Positions 1 to 11,654 are shown, counted from the first letter of the stretch. The stretch: DNA of 64,000 nucleotides from Megalobrama amblycephala (GCF_018812025.1 NC_063049.1:7587102-7651101); one strand, 5' to 3'. Notes: generated from the sequence alone by a model not told the origin. Numbers and translations: made by a program.

Positions 1-929
1 CAGTTCGTTGATGAGTAAGGATAAGTGGATAACCAACGAATAAAAATATGTACATTCATTTTTATCAGTTATATATTATTAATAATAATACAATAATATT
101 GTATTTTATTCATTTTAATTTTTCAATTTAATTCAATTTATTACCCATTTAATAATTTTAATTATGTATTGTGCATTATTCATAATTGTTTTGTTGAAAA
201 TGTGTGCTACAGCATGCTCAACATTGGAGGAAACCAGAAGTTTCAGAATCTGTCATTGAAAACTCATTGAAAAGTCATACTGATTGATTGACTGCTGATC
301 TGAATATATATTGATTATGGCCTTGAATATTACACAAGTTCAAAGGTCGGACTTCAAATCACAGTGTGAATTCTTGCTGCTGTCAGAATGATCCAATTAT
401 CTCAATTGTGCTGCTGAAATAAACATTTATCAAACTGAAAGAAACATTTGGTCAGTTCAGTCTTTGAATACAAAGCATGTGAGTTTCGGTGTCGGGTGAT
501 GTGGCAGTTGGAAACCCCTGTCTCATGTCCCAGCCCTCTTTCCCAGCTCTATTCACAGATGTCCGTCTGATATTTCCTCCAGTTCTCTTGTCTGACAGTG
601 TGTGTGTCACTGATGTGCCTGATTCAGTCAGATCTGCATACATTACAGGGGGCAACAAGATTGAGATTATGTTCCAGTATGAGAAGCATATACTTTATTT
701 CTGTTAGGGAACTAAAATTAGGGAAAAGATTTTAAGGGCAAATCTTTATTTTGTGTTATTACAGATGCTTTGTTGTCTTTCGTATGTCTTTATGAGACTG
801 GAGTCAGTTCCCTGGTGACCAAACAGCTTAAATTTCAGAAAGTGTTAATAAAAAACACAGGGAATAAATAATGAAGGAAAAAGGGGAAGAAAACTGAGAG
901 TTGCATAGCATACGATGAAAAATACTAGG
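1..929. other. AT-rich sequence, nothing recognised
   Basis: The stretch is AT-rich, with short TAATAA runs near 75-180. Open frames around 450-700 are short, lie on both strands and resemble no family I know. I see no splice-bounded exon or RNA gene. Confidence 0.4.
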
Positions 930-1716
930 TTAAAGGGTTAGTTCAACTAAAAATGAAAATTCTGTCATTTATTACTCACCCTCATGCTGTTCCACACCCG
1001 TGAGACCTTCGTTCATCTTCAGAACACAAATTAAGATATTTTTGTTGAAATCCGATGGCTCCGTGAGGCCTCCATAGGGAGCAATGACATTTCCTCTCTC
1101 AAGATCCATTAATGTACTAAAAACATATTTAAATCAGTTCATGTGAGTACAGTGGTTCAATATTAATATTATAAAGCGACAAGAATATTTTTGGTGCGAC
1201 AAAATAACGACTTATTTAGTGATGGCCAATTTCAAAACACTGCTTCAAGAAGCTTCAGAGCGTTATGAATCTTTTGTGTCAAATCATGATTCGGATCCCG
1301 TGTCAATCCGCCAAACTGCTGAAATCACGTGACTTTGGCGCACCGAACTGCTGATTCGACACGCTGATTCATTTGTGCTCCGAAGCTTCCTGAAGCAGTG
1401 TTTTGAAATCGGCCATCACTAAATAAGTCGTTATTTTGTTTTTTTGGTGCACCAAAAATATTCTCATCGCTTTATAATATTAATATTGAACCACTGTACT
1501 CATATGAACTGATTTAAATATGTTTTTAGTGCATTAATGGATCTTGAGAGAGGAAATGTCATTGCTCCCTATGCAGACCTCACTGAGCCATCAGATTTCA
1601 ACTAAAATATCTTAATTTGTGTTCCGAAGATTAACAAAGGTCTTACGGGTGTGGAACGACATGAGGGTGAGTAATAAATGACAGAATTTTCATCTTTGGG
1701 TGAACTAACCCTTTAA
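930..1716. mobile_element. TTAA-flanked full-length foldback element
   Basis: Both ends carry TTAA (930-933 and 1713-1716), followed by AGGGTTAGTTC on the left and its reverse complement on the right. The two halves are inverted copies of each other over almost the whole length, with the centre near 1320. Shared blocks include the polypurine/AATGTCATTGC block (about 1080-1110 and 1550-1570) and the TTTAAATATG block. There is no coding capacity. TTAA target duplication is known for piggyBac and Kolobok transposons, so this is probably a non-autonomous member of one of them. I recognise the sequence type as common in cyprinids but cannot give a reliable database name. Confidence 0.8.
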
Positions 1717-1974
1717 TATTAGGCTTATGCATGAACAATTAATCTAAGGTAATGACAGTAAGAGACCATGAAGAATTTTTTATCTATAGTTATTTAAAAA
1801 AACATAATGTTTGAGTTGTCCTCTTATGTCTTTGCAGGGGTTTTGTGGTCTATTTGACCTCAAAGTGATTTCCTTTCTGTGGTTCTTCTGAAATTTTCAC
1901 TCAAGGGATGACGTATATGTACCTGTAAAATATAAAAGACCAACATGTTTCCTCAAAAGGAGCTCAGCAAGATC

Positions 1975-2848
1975 TTAAAGGGGACCTATTATGACATTTT
2001 TAAAGTCTTGATTTTGTTTTTAGGCGCTGCTAAGTTTTCATGCTTGAATATTCAAACATAAAAACATTATTTTTTTCCCATATTCTCCATTGTTGCAGCT
2101 CCTCTCTTTCCAGTCTATCAGCAACACTCTGTTTAGTTCCGGTTTCTTTGAAGCCCCGCTTTCTGAAAAGCACAGTGTGCTCTGATTGGTCAGCTGGACC
2201 AGTGTGTTGTGATTGGTCAAGAGCTTCGAGCATGTCTGGGAAATACAATAACCGCAAGTTTCAACACACCACTAAGGCTGAATCCCAAATGGCACATTTC
2301 TATGCACTTTTGGTCTTGTGGACTTACAATGGCTGCCACTTGCGCATGTCCATGAAGTCCATGAGAACGTAGGATGTCCCATTCATCATTTTAGGTTTTA
2401 GAAGGGTGCTTGTGAGCGTCCGCTATGCGCCCTTGATGCGCGCTTCAGCTGAGCCCGCAAGTTTTCGAGCTATGCAGAGGACTTTACCCGGCAGTCAAAG
2501 CGGCATTACGTGAGGAAAGTGCGGACTCAGAGGAAGACCGTGAGAGTTTAGGGTGCCATTTGGGATTCAGCCTAAATAACTCAACCAGGCCCCGCCCCTT
2601 CATTCTGCATATGTCTTGGGCGGGAATTATTTAAATGAGGAATATTGTGATGTGTTTGTTCCCGGAAGAAAACTCAAGACTACAATGGAGGCGTTTCAGG
2701 GAGTTCAGAAACAGTGACACTGATATAGAGAATAACTCCCGCTGGAGGGACTTTGTAACTTTGCAGAGCTCTGTCATGCTCAAACTGCAACATTACACAC
2801 TAAAAAAAGTTGAACATGTAAAAAAGCATAATACAGGACCCCTTTTAA
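1975..2848. mobile_element. TTAA-flanked MITE, AAAGGGGACCTATTATG end
   Basis: The left end is TTAA plus AAGGGGACCTATTATG (from 1975). The right end is the imperfect reverse complement closing with CCCCTTTTAA (to 2848). The interior has two inverted CCAAT boxes (ATTGGTC near 2184 and 2212) and an exon-like ATGGAGGCG start near 2683. A second foldback (2276-2572) is nested inside. It is related to the element at 40.3-42.7 kb, sharing the ATTACACACTAA block near the right end. I infer a non-autonomous DNA transposon. Confidence 0.7.
2276..2572. repeat. Nested foldback with GGCTGAATCCCAAATGG ends
   Basis: Terminal inverted repeats read GGCTGAATCCCAAATGGCAC at the left and the reverse complement at the right. 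The interior is GC-richer than its surroundings and is itself partly palindromic. A related copy lies at 14826-15138. It sits inside the TTAA element, so it inserted later. Confidence 0.65.
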
Positions 2849-3809
2849 GCATGCATTCGAAATCACATGTATACGTGTTACTGAAAGTTGCTTTACAACC
2901 ACTAAAAAGTGTGTTCTATATAGTGTGAATGTGTAGTAGAAAAGAAATCAGACGTACTACATCAGCTATGTTGTCACTGTTATGTGACTGTTGGAAATCT
3001 CAGGAGCGAAGACCAGGAGACTTGGATGTATCTTCAGCAGATTCTTTATTGAGAACACGTGCTGTCGGTAGCTGCAGTCATCAAGACTAACTAAGGCAGT
3101 GTACATTGTAGTTTATATACATTTTAGGGGGCAGTGCTTAGAAATAGAGACAAAGCACCAGAGAGACGACCTTAAACAAAACATGCAAATGAAGTATTCA
3201 GGTATAGGAACCCGCCCCAGACTCTAGAGTGTCACAAGTCCTAATCCAATCAGCATACCCTATTCAAAGGATGGGACAGGGGCTCCAAGAGCCATTAACG
3301 ACAAAAGCTGAGAATCTCAGTAATCTGACTCATTAGACATTCAATAAAGATAACAGGAACTGGCAGAAAACTCTTGCTGGAAACTTTGCTAAACAGAATC
3401 ATTCATCTGATTTCATTATCTTTTCCTTAAAATGCTAAATACAATGTACTTCACCTTAGTATTTCATGTGATGTTATGTCAGGGTGTAGGATCAGCAGAT
3501 CTTAAACAGATTCTTAAATTTGTAATCCCACATGACCAACGATATCACTTGTATCTTTTCACTGCCATTCACAAATCCTCTCATGTGGCCTCATGGGATA
3601 GTAAATGCATAGTAGATGCACACTTCAGAAACATGCCGGAAGTAGTAGGTGATCTGAGTACTTTTCGCCCCGGATTTGAATTGGGAGACATACAACTCTA
3701 GAAGAAAATGTTCTATTTAGAACATTAAAGGGTTCTGTCAGGCACTACATAGAACCTTTTAGGGGTTGTGATTTTTTAAATTTGATTTAATTCCAATTTA
3801 TTTTAATTA
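2849..3809. other. Non-coding sequence around the LTR-like block
   Basis: Outside the LTR-like segment I see no gene. Around 3700-3770 there are several AGAACATT/AGAACCTTTT motifs. Similar motifs recur at 5760-5825, beyond the Tc1 element, which suggests that Tc1 jumped into an older repeat. Confidence 0.3.
2991..3420 (-). repeat. Probable solo LTR, minus orientation
   Basis: The sequence opens with TGTTGGAAATCTCAGGAGCG, whose reverse complement ends TTTCCAACA, a typical LTR 3' end. An antisense polyadenylation signal (TTTATTGAG) lies near 3047. No internal retroelement coding sequence is adjacent. The outer (right) boundary and the target duplication are not clear, so this could be another kind of repeat. 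Confidence 0.4.
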
Positions 3810-4029
3810 CAAACCCGATTCCAAAAAAGTTGGGACACTGTACAAATTGTGAATATAAACAGAATTCAATGATGTGGAAGTTTCAAATTTCAATATTTTA
3901 TTCAGAATACAACATAGATGACATATCAAATGTTTAAACTGAGAAAATGTATAATTTTAAGGGAAAAATAAGTTGATTTTAAATTTCATGGCATCAACAC
4001 ATCTCAAAAAAGTTGGGACAAGGCCATGT

Positions 4030-5294
4030 TTACCACTGTGTGGCATCCCCTCTTCTTTTTATAACAGTCTGCAAACATCTCGGGACTAAGGAGACAAGTT
4101 GCTCAAGTTTAGGAATAGGAATGTTGTCCCATTCTTGTCTAATACAGTCTTCTAGTTGCTCAACTGTCGTAGGTCTTCTTTGTCGCATCTTCCTCTTTAT
4201 GATGCGCCAAATGTTTTCTATGGGTGAAAGATCTGGACTGCAGGCTGGCCATTTCAGTACCCGGATCCTTCTTCTACGCAGCCATGATGTTGTAATTGAT
4301 GCAGTATGTGGTCTGGCATTGTCATGTTGGAAAATGCAAGGTCTTCTCTGAAAGAGACGACGTCTGGATGGGAGCATATGTTGTTCTAGAACTTGGATAT
4401 ACCTTTCAGCATTGATGGTGCCTTTCCAGATGTGTAAGCTGCCCATGCCACATGCACTCATGCAACCCCATACCATCAGAGATGCACGCTTCTGAACTGA
4501 GCGCTGATAACAACTTGGGTTGTCCTTGTCCTCTTTAGTCCGGATGACATGGAGTCCCAGTTTTCCAAAAAGAATTTCAAATTTTGATTCGTCTGACCAC
4601 AGAACAGTTTTCCACTTTGCCACAGTCCATTTTAAATGAGCCTTGGCACAGAGAAAACGCCTGCGCTTCTGGATCATGTTTAGATATGGCTTCTTTTTTG
4701 ACCTATACCCTCGGTTTCACAGACAAGGCTTAAGCTAGTCCTAGACTACAATGCATGTTTGAGCTGTTGTAACTGAAAGCAACTTGCACTGACATATCTT
4801 AAAATATGTCAGTGTCATTGTTTTGTCTCAAGATGCACACCAGTAATGTGTTTTCCAAGTAAAAGTTTATAAAAGCTACTTAAATGCCTTAATTTAACTA
4901 AGGCCTAATCCTGGCTTAGGCTAAGCCCTGTCTGTGAAACCGGGCCATAGAGTTTTAGCCGGCAACGGCAAATGGCACGGTGGATTGTGTTCACCGACAA
5001 TGTTTTTTGGAAGTTTTCCTGAGCCCATGTTGTGATTTCCATTACAGTAGCATTTCTGTATGTGATGCAGTGCCGTCTAAGGGCCCGAAGATCACGTGCA
5101 TCCAGTATGGTTTTCCGGCCTTGACCCTTACGCACAGAGATTGTTCCAGATTCTCTGAATCTTTGGATGATATTATGCACTGTAGATGATGATACCTTCA
5201 AACTCTTTGCAATTGTTCTCTGAGAAACTCCTTTCTGATATTGCTCTACTATTTTTCGTCGCAGCATTGGGGGAATTGGTGATCCTCTGCCCAT
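4030..5294 (-). pseudogene. Tc1-family transposase, split by a MITE
   Basis: This transposase would bind the element's inverted repeats and catalyse cut-and-paste transposition in the nucleus. The start is taken at 5294 because MGRGSPIPP begins the helix-turn-helix part. An in-frame upstream extension to 5507 has no transposase character. The N-terminal half holds the paired-like HTH (QRTIAKSLKVSSSTVHNIIQ) and a GQGRK hinge. The C-terminal half holds all three catalytic residues: D in WSDES, D in FQHDNARPHTA, and E in SPDLSPIENIW. I count 34 residues between the last two, giving DD34E. A 239-bp MITE (4708-4946) separates the halves, so it is not translatable as one protein. It ends GDATQW. 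Each half is otherwise open, which suggests the MITE was the inactivating event. Confidence 0.9.
4708..4946. mobile_element. MITE inserted in the Tc1 transposase
   Basis: The ends are inverted: CGGTTTCACAGACAAGGCTTA on the left and its near reverse complement on the right (GTCTGTGAAACCGGGCC). ATA flanks both sides (4705-4707, 4947-4949), compatible with a 3-bp duplication as in PIF/Harbinger-type elements. There is no coding capacity. Class assignment is tentative. Confidence 0.7.
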
Positions 5295-5645
5295 CTTGAC
5301 TTCTGAGAGACACTGCCACTCTGAGAGGCTCTTTTTATACCCAATAATGTTGCCAATTGACCTAATAAGTTGCAAATTGGTCCTCCAGCTGTTCCTTATA
5401 TGTACATTTAACTTTTCCGGCCTCTTATTGCTACCTGTCCCAACTTTTTTGGAATGTGTAGCTCTCATGAAATCCAAAATGAGCCAATATTTTGCATGAC
5501 ATTTCAAAATGTCTCACTTTCAACATTTGATTGTTATCTATATTCTATTGTGAATAAAATATAAGTTTATGAGATTTGTAAATTATTGCATTCCTTTTTT
5601 ATTCACATTTTGTACAGTGTCCCAACTTTTTTGGAATCGGGTTTG

Positions 5646-6388
5646 TATATTTTATAAATTAAACTGCTCATACAAATACTGTATCACAAGAAGAAAAAAA
5701 AACTCTGTTAAACATAAAAGTATTGTCATTTAATCATTTAAGACATTTTTTCCTTATATAGAACTTGGCAGTTCTTTCAAAATTGAGTCAAGAAGGATTC
5801 TATATATAACCCCACTGAACCTTTTTTTCTAATGTACTGAACTCACATACTGTTTTTCACCCACTAGATGGTATGGAAGTAGGAATATTCAGGTGCAGGG
5901 TTAGTGTATTTAGGAGGAGCACATTTTTTTGGCCTACTGACAGTAGAACATTTGTTTTGAAAAGGTTTGAAAGAACAGCTTTTTGAGTTTGTTTCGAAAT
6001 GCAGAGATGATGACGTGTGTTAAGGGCTGTCAGATTACTGGCATTTCCTGCTCTCTCATTCCAGCTCGTCCTGGGTTGAGTTATCTGATGAGTATACTTT
6101 AGACAGGCCCTCCACCCTCCTCTGCATTTAACACAAGATAAACACAATGACAATGTACCTCCTCACACACACTGACAGTGATTTTATGAATGTCACTGAC
6201 GACACTTTAACCCTGCTATGATCATTTCTCACAAAAATATTAGTCCAGGTTGATAGAATCATCTGTCTGCCTGCTTGTCTATTATTAAAGAAACAGAAAT
6301 TGTACATTAATGAACATCTACACAAAACTTCACAAGTAACAAACAAGGGGAAAAACACTAATATACATAATCAAAATAAATAAATTAA
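5646..6388. other. No gene seen
   Basis: AT-rich intergenic sequence. Open frames at 5857-6358 are short, minus-strand and featureless. I see nothing else apart from remnants of an AGAACC-type repeat at 5750-5830. Confidence 0.3.
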
Positions 6389-6834
6389 TTAAAGCTGCAG
6401 TAGGTAACTTTTGTAAAAATGTATTTTTTACATATTTGTTAATCCTGTCATTATGTCCTGACAGTAGAATATGAGACAGATAATCTGTGAAAAAATCAAG
6501 CTCCTCTGGCTCCTCCCAGTGGTCCTATTGCCATTTGCAGAAATACACCGCTCCCGGTAAGAAACAACCAATCAGAGCCAGGAGGAGTGTCTTAGCAGTG
6601 TCAATCAAGCTTGAATGCTCGCTGATCTCACCCCTCTCATGCACAGCGCCAGCGCATACAGGCGTTCAAATTCAAGATTACCGGTGTGCCGCAGCTTTGC
6701 TTATGGCGGAAAAACTACTGCCAATTCCTCGAGTGGCACCTGCTCACAAAATAAAGACGGGTAAACGGAAAAAGACAGATGACGATGATAAAAAAGCCAA
6801 AAAGAAAGTATATTCATATCCCAGTCATATTTAG
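6389..6834 (+). mobile_element. Left part of a TTAA element carrying a promoter-like block and an ORF
   Basis: It begins TTAA then AGCTGCAGTAGGTAACTTTTG, an end I recognise from many cyprinid loci. A CCAAT box (AACCAATCAG, near 6568) lies upstream of a short ORF. The right half is missing. Sequence of Tc1 remnants starts by about 6853, so the element was truncated there. Confidence 0.6.
6703..6834 (+). CDS. Short Lys-rich ORF of the TTAA element (truncated)
   Basis: This 43-codon ORF starts MAEKLLPIPRVAPAHK, followed by a Lys/Asp-rich stretch with a KKAKKK run. The composition suggests a basic, nuclear-type peptide, but no catalytic domain is visible. I recall similar MAEKLL ORFs as the first exon of transposon-borne transcripts in fish, continuing into a further basic segment. 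Here the similarity stops after KKKV and the last residues (YSYPSHI) look like chance read-through. Whether it is ever translated is unknown. Confidence 0.35.
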   Translation: MAEKLLPIPRVAPAHKIKTGKRKKTDDDDKKAKKKVYSYPSHI

Positions 6835-6852
6835 TTGCATGAGCATGAAACT

Positions 6853-7533
6853 GTCCAGCCATGACTTCCTGTTCCACAGGAGTATAAACATGAGGAAACA
6901 CAAAGTCTTGCATACGTCTGTGCGTAGTGGTTCTTGAAGCACTGACTCCAGCTGCAGTCCACTCTTCGTGAATCTCCCCCACATTTTTTAATGGGTTTTG
7001 TTTCACAATCCTCTCCAGGGTGCGGTTATCCCTATTGCATGTACACTTTTTTCTACCACATCTTTTCCTTCCCTTCGCCTCTCTATTAATGTGCTTGGAC
7101 ACAGAGCTCTGTGAACAGCCAGCCTCTTTTGCAATGACCTTTTGTGTTGCCCTCCTTGTGCAAGGTGTCAATGGTCATCTTTTGGACAACTGTCAAGTCA
7201 GCAGTCTTCCCCATGATTGTGTAGCCTACAGAACTAGACTGAGAGACCATTTAAAGGCCTTTGCAGGTGTTTTGAGTTAATTAGCTGATTAGAGTGTGGC
7301 ACCAGGTGTCTTCAATATTGAACATTTTCACAATATTCTAATTTTCTGAGATACTGAATTTGGAATTTTCCTTAGTTGTCAGTTATAATAATCAAAATTA
7401 AAAGAAATAAACATTTGAAATATATCAGTCTGTGTGTAATGAATGAATATAATATACAAGTTTCACCTTTTGAATGGAATTAGTGAAATAAATCAACTTT
7501 TTGATGATATTATAATTATATGACCAGCACCTG
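6853..7533 (-). mobile_element. Truncated Tc1-like transposon, second family
   Basis: The right end reads GACCAGCACCTG followed by TA. This is the reverse complement of the tip CAGGTGCTGGTC that I recognise from a fish Tc1 family. The N-terminal third of the transposase lies on the minus strand. The distal two thirds and the other inverted repeat are absent. Instead, 6853-6905 is a 53-bp block identical to part of the untranslated leader of a different Tc1 element at 35436-35488. Confidence 0.8.
6905..7214 (-). pseudogene. Tc1 transposase N-terminal fragment
   Basis: The start codon at 7214 opens MGKTADLTVVQKMTID. After about 24 residues a 2-base deletion relative to the family (near 7148) shifts frame, and the open frame then gives IAKEAGCSQSSVSKHINRE, the helix-turn-helix that recognises the inverted repeats. 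A basic GRKK segment and a second HTH-like part (SASRTTTHRRMQ) follow. The catalytic DDE region is missing. It cannot make an active transposase. Confidence 0.8.
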
Positions 7534-8989
7534 TATATCTTTAAAAAAAACAGTGCATTTAGACAGGAAAACTATTATTTTAAAATAAATACTTTTGGGT
7601 GATACTGTGATTTTATGAAATGTTATACGGGTGATGGGGTCTAGTCAAACTATCTTGTTTATGTCAGAACTGTAAACTGTATTGTATGGTTCCAGAAGTA
7701 TCTGTTTATTCCCATAATAAACACATCCATTACCCACCTGCGAGTGTGCTGTAGTGCTGCGGTTTGCACACAGGAGCCAGCGTGGCAAAGCAGTGATTAC
7801 ATGCCTGCTGCACCATCACCTGGCAACCACACAAGGCCCTAAAATGCAGACGGGCATTTGTTTAGGACTCCTCTTTCTTCTTTTTTTTTCAAGTGTTCCT
7901 TTGTCATGGCAACCTTTCAAACAAACCCTTTATCTCCTCTCTGTCTCTGTCAGGTTCTGCTGATGTGGTCAGTGATATGAGCAGGATCTATCTCTCAGAC
8001 ACATGATCAGTGCATTCTTGTGGTGTCAAAGTACAGCTTTAAAAGGTTTTGCCTCTGAAGCGTTTTAGGGAACGAGCTCAAACTGCTCAAAATCGATCAT
8101 TTACAGCTACGAGTATTAAGTCTTGTCTTAACAGGGCAAGCAAATTAATTTTTGTTGACTGAAGTTTTGTTTCTCTGTAATGTAACTAACTCATTTTCTT
8201 AGCACAAAAATAGGTGGCATCGCTAGCTACAAACACAAATGATTATAAACAGTCTTTAGAATGGGTATATTTAATTTTTTTTTTGTAAAAAAAGTCTGAC
8301 TTTTCTTAAAGTTTGTAATGCAATTCTTCCTCTACTTTCATGTTTACATACTTGTAAGACTGGCTGATAAGAACAAGTCTTCACATTTTTGGCCTGTTTT
8401 CAACACCCTGGAGGAGTCTGTGATCTTAATAAATGGAAATACTTCACTATTAAGTGCATTCTATTTTTATAATATTTATCATGAACTGATGATATGGGCT
8501 TCAGCAAACATTCATTGATGACAACATTTTCATTTTCTTCTGGATATAAACTTTCAAGTTCAAACTTTGTTTTTGCTAGTCATTACTCTTCCTCACTTAC
8601 ATACACAACAAGCTGAATGTAAGGAAGTACATTTAAATGAACTGAAATTCAAAGAAATTCACATTACTAACATTTTTTACTTATTTTCCCGCTAAAATCC
8701 ATTTCTCTGTACTTATGTGCCTTCACGTGCTCTGGGAGTTACCGTAAATACGAGTTTCCTAGGTAAAAATTACACATGAACGCCCTTCCATTTGGGAACT
8801 TGAATGAGATGAGCTCATAATCACGACTTCAGAAGTGGGAATTATAAAATTTCTGAGTAGCAATAGTGTCACCTTTTTCTTCCAACTCTTTACACAGTGA
8901 GCACAACAGCAGTCTATGTGGAGCATTTCTCATTTCTTTGCCACAAAATGCATTTAATGACTACATCTTTCGAATTACATCAATTATTA
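7534..8989. other. No gene seen
   Basis: There is no domain-bearing frame or exon-like segment. AT-rich runs lie around 8270-8310. A C/T-rich patch near 7860-7890 is unremarkable. Confidence 0.3.
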
Positions 8990-9595
8990 TGGGTGATCAT
9001 GCTTTATGTCTGTTTTGATTGGGTTTTAGTTCTGTTTCCTGGGTTTGAGTTCATTTCTATGGTTTTTCATTGATGTGATTGATTTATGCCTGTTGTTCAT
9101 TTTCCTAATTCATTTCCTCTGGTATTTAAACCCTATGTTTTGTTCAGTTCATTGTCTGTTCTCGTCACTTTCACACTTTCTGTTCATGTTTTCTAGTTTG
9201 GAGTATTTTTAGTTTTTGTTTTGAATTTGAGTTTAATAAAAGCTACAACTGCTGCAATTAGATCCTGACATTTTTCACCTTTATTGCAACCGATGCTGAC
9301 AGAAGGACAGACCATACCAATGGATCTAGTGGCAGTACAAATCCTCCTCCTCTCGCAGGGAGAACGATCCCTTGAGGGACACACACAGGACTTATATCAT
9401 CTGGTCCACTTTTCTGAGAGCATGCTTGCCCAGAGATGGTCCTTGAGGGATGTTTAAGGATTATGTAGAATGGGTGCTTCTACACAACAGATCCTCCTTT
9501 ACCATCTGTGAGGGAGAGGAGGAGTTCAGGAGTTCAAGCCTGAGCCCACCGCAGACACAGAGCCTGAGCACGCCATGATGCCAGGTGTGACAAGT
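8990..9595 (+). mobile_element. LTR and gag remnant, plus orientation
   Basis: A T-rich LTR-like block ends at about 9270 (GATCCTGACA) and contains an AATAAA polyadenylation signal near 9236. Downstream (9355-9520) a degenerate frame reads GERSL, then HTQD, then VEWVLLHNRSSFTI with stops in between. This is the same gag pattern as in the minus-strand LTR elements at 27-29, 35-37 and 52-55 kb. It is old and non-coding. The left LTR edge is uncertain (8990 or 8994). Confidence 0.5.
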
Positions 9596-9882
9596 GTTTT
9601 TTTTGCTAATTTCAGCCCGAAGCAGTTATCATTTGTTTAAATTGTTTAAATAGCAAATGCACTCATGCCCATCTGTTTGCTCATGAGCGTGCTGGTCTGA
9701 AAACGAGGTCTGTTCAGGTGCATTGTTGGCGTGTTGCTATTTTGAGGCAACTGAAAAGGAGTGCACCATTGACCAAATAAAACCTGGTCTAAAGTTAATG
9801 CCGCAGTATTTTTTGTTATTTAAAGGGTGCGTTAGTAATATGCGCCTATAGGCAGGTGCACAACGTACGTTCACTCTGCTTG

Positions 9883-9934
<52 letters not shown>

Positions 9935-10290
9935 CAGCACACAAACATGACAAATATTAAAAATAAAAGGATTACAATGTAAAAGATTATTATTGTGTAC
10001 ATAAAGATTAAAATGTCTGTCATAATGGATAGTCATTGCATGTATCAGAATTACCTATTTGCAGTAATGACGAATGAATTTGGCAAATGATTTGACCAGT
10101 CGTGGAAATACACACATGTATTTAAACTGACTCGTCAGGTTGAGGGTGTCTATATTCCTCCATGTAAATAGCGATCCATTTTTTTCTGTCGTTAAACAGA
10201 ACCATGTGCTTCAGACCATGAGCTTAAATCATTAAAATAGGGCCCCGTGTCTGTTTCATCATCCTGAATTATTGTTGTTGATGTTCCTGC
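9596..10290. other. Non-coding spacer with a microsatellite
   Basis: Apart from the (AC)n tract I see no feature. It separates two pieces that both look like remnants of one LTR element. Confidence 0.3.
9885..9933. repeat. (AC)n microsatellite
   Basis: An uninterrupted AC dinucleotide tract of about 24 units, probably polymorphic in length. Confidence 0.98.
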
Positions 10291-10680
10291 CTTGCCTCCC
10301 ACTCCAACCTCCTCTGCCTGTTCCCGTCAGCCAAGAGGGCCGTTCCTGAGATATCTGCCTGTCCTGTATATGCCAAGGAGGCAGAATTTTGGGCTTTTTA
10401 TGTGCCCTGTATTGGGCAGAGAGGCCATTTTCACTGCCTGGTCCTTAAGCGTTGTCCTCACTATCTCATATCAGCCCTTCATCTCCTCCTATGCTGCCTG
10501 TTCTACGCGTCATGGATCCATTTGAAACTGATAGTTCGCCAGCTTGACCCTGAACTGTAAACCCGTTTGCTCCTCCTAGCACCTCTAAGCCCGTCACTCC
10601 ACCTCAGCCCGTCGACCCGATGGCTCCTCCCAGCTTCCTCATCTCTCCGCCTTGGTCAATCATCGCTCTGCTCTACTTTA
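10291..10680 (+). pseudogene. Proline-rich gag-type remnant
   Basis: The segment is rich in CCTCC/CCACC triplets. It gives P/S/L-rich frames such as TPPQPVDPMAPPSF in more than one frame, like the proline-rich C-terminal part of the gag ORFs elsewhere in the window. No continuous frame exists. It is probably the distal part of the + strand LTR remnant at 8990-9595, but that link is inferred. Confidence 0.35.
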
Positions 10681-10780
10681 AAGTAAAACTTTTAATTTGA
10701 TGTTTATACAAAATGCATCTTTAAAATGTACTTAACTGTGTTAAGAAATATAGACACGAAATAAGTGTCCTTTTATTACA

Positions 10781-11654
10781 TTAAAGGATTAGTTCACTTT
10801 CAAATTAATTTCCTGATAATTTACTCACCCCCATGTCATCCAAGATGTTCATGTCCTTCTTTCTTCAGTCGAAAAGAAATGAAGGTTTTTGATGAAAACA
10901 TTCCAGGATTTTTCTCCATATAGTAGACTTCAATGGATCCCAAACTGTTGAAGGTCAAAATTACAGTTTCAGTGCAGCTTCAAAGTGTTCTACACGATCC
11001 CAAACGAGAAATAAGAGTCTTATCTAGAGAAACCATCACTCATTTTCTAAAAAAAATAAAAAAAAATAAATAAAATTGTATACATTTTAACCATAAATGC
11101 TCATCTGTGAACTAGCTCTCTTCTTCTTCTCTTTAAATTCTGGCAGTGTAGACGCTGCTAATTGTATTACTGCCCTCCACAGGTCAAAGTTTGAACTAAA
11201 TTGTCATATACAATATATAGTATAAAAGTATAAAACAATTAGTTCAAACTTTGACCTGTGGAGGGCAGTAATACACTTAACAGCGTCTACACTGCCGGAA
11301 TTCAAATAGAGAAAAAGAAGAAGAGAGCTAGTTCAAGATGAGCATTTATGGTTAAAACGTATATAATTTAAATTTTTTTTTTTTACAAAATGAGCGATGG
11401 TTTCTCTAGATAAGACCCTTATTCCTCGTTTGGGATCGTGTAGAACGCTTTGAAGCTGCACTGAAACTGTAATTTTGACCTTCAACTGTTTGGTGCCCAT
11501 TGAAGTCCACTAAAAGGAGAAAAATCCTGCAATGTTTTCATCAAAAACCTTCATTTCTTTTCGAACGAAGAAAGAAGGACATGGACATCTTGGAAGACAT
11601 GGGGGTGAGTAAATTATCAGGACATTTTAATTTGAAAATGAACTAATGCTTTAA
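10781..11654. mobile_element. TTAA-flanked foldback, second family, near-complete
   Basis: TTAA at both ends is followed by AGGATTAGTTCACTTTC and its inverse. The halves are inverted copies over the full length, meeting in a short unique centre near 11215. Shared blocks include the CTCACCCCCATGTCATC end block and the GATAAGAC block with flanking A/T runs. Two more copies occur at 17157-17765 and 62859-63221. There is no ORF. Confidence 0.8.

Larger units (their letters stand above)
3810..5645 (-). mobile_element. Tc1-like transposon, DD34E, with IR/DR ends
   Basis: Terminal inverted repeats start CAAACCCGATTCC and are flanked by TA on both sides (3808-3809, 5646-5647), the Tc1/mariner target duplication. 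AAAAAAGTTGGGACA occurs at the outer tip and again about 180 bp inside on the left, and in inverted form near 5437 and 5622 on the right. This is the IR/DR layout of Tc1-family ends. One transposase gene runs on the minus strand and is interrupted by a MITE. Apart from that insertion the ends and most coding sequence are well preserved, so it is a fairly young insertion. An internally deleted relative lies at 32.9-33.8 kb. Confidence 0.92.

Noticed and set aside
4013..4351. 112-codon + strand open frame
   Set aside because: It is the antisense of the Tc1 transposase C-terminal part, which has the DDE motifs on the minus strand. The same holds for 33022-33363.
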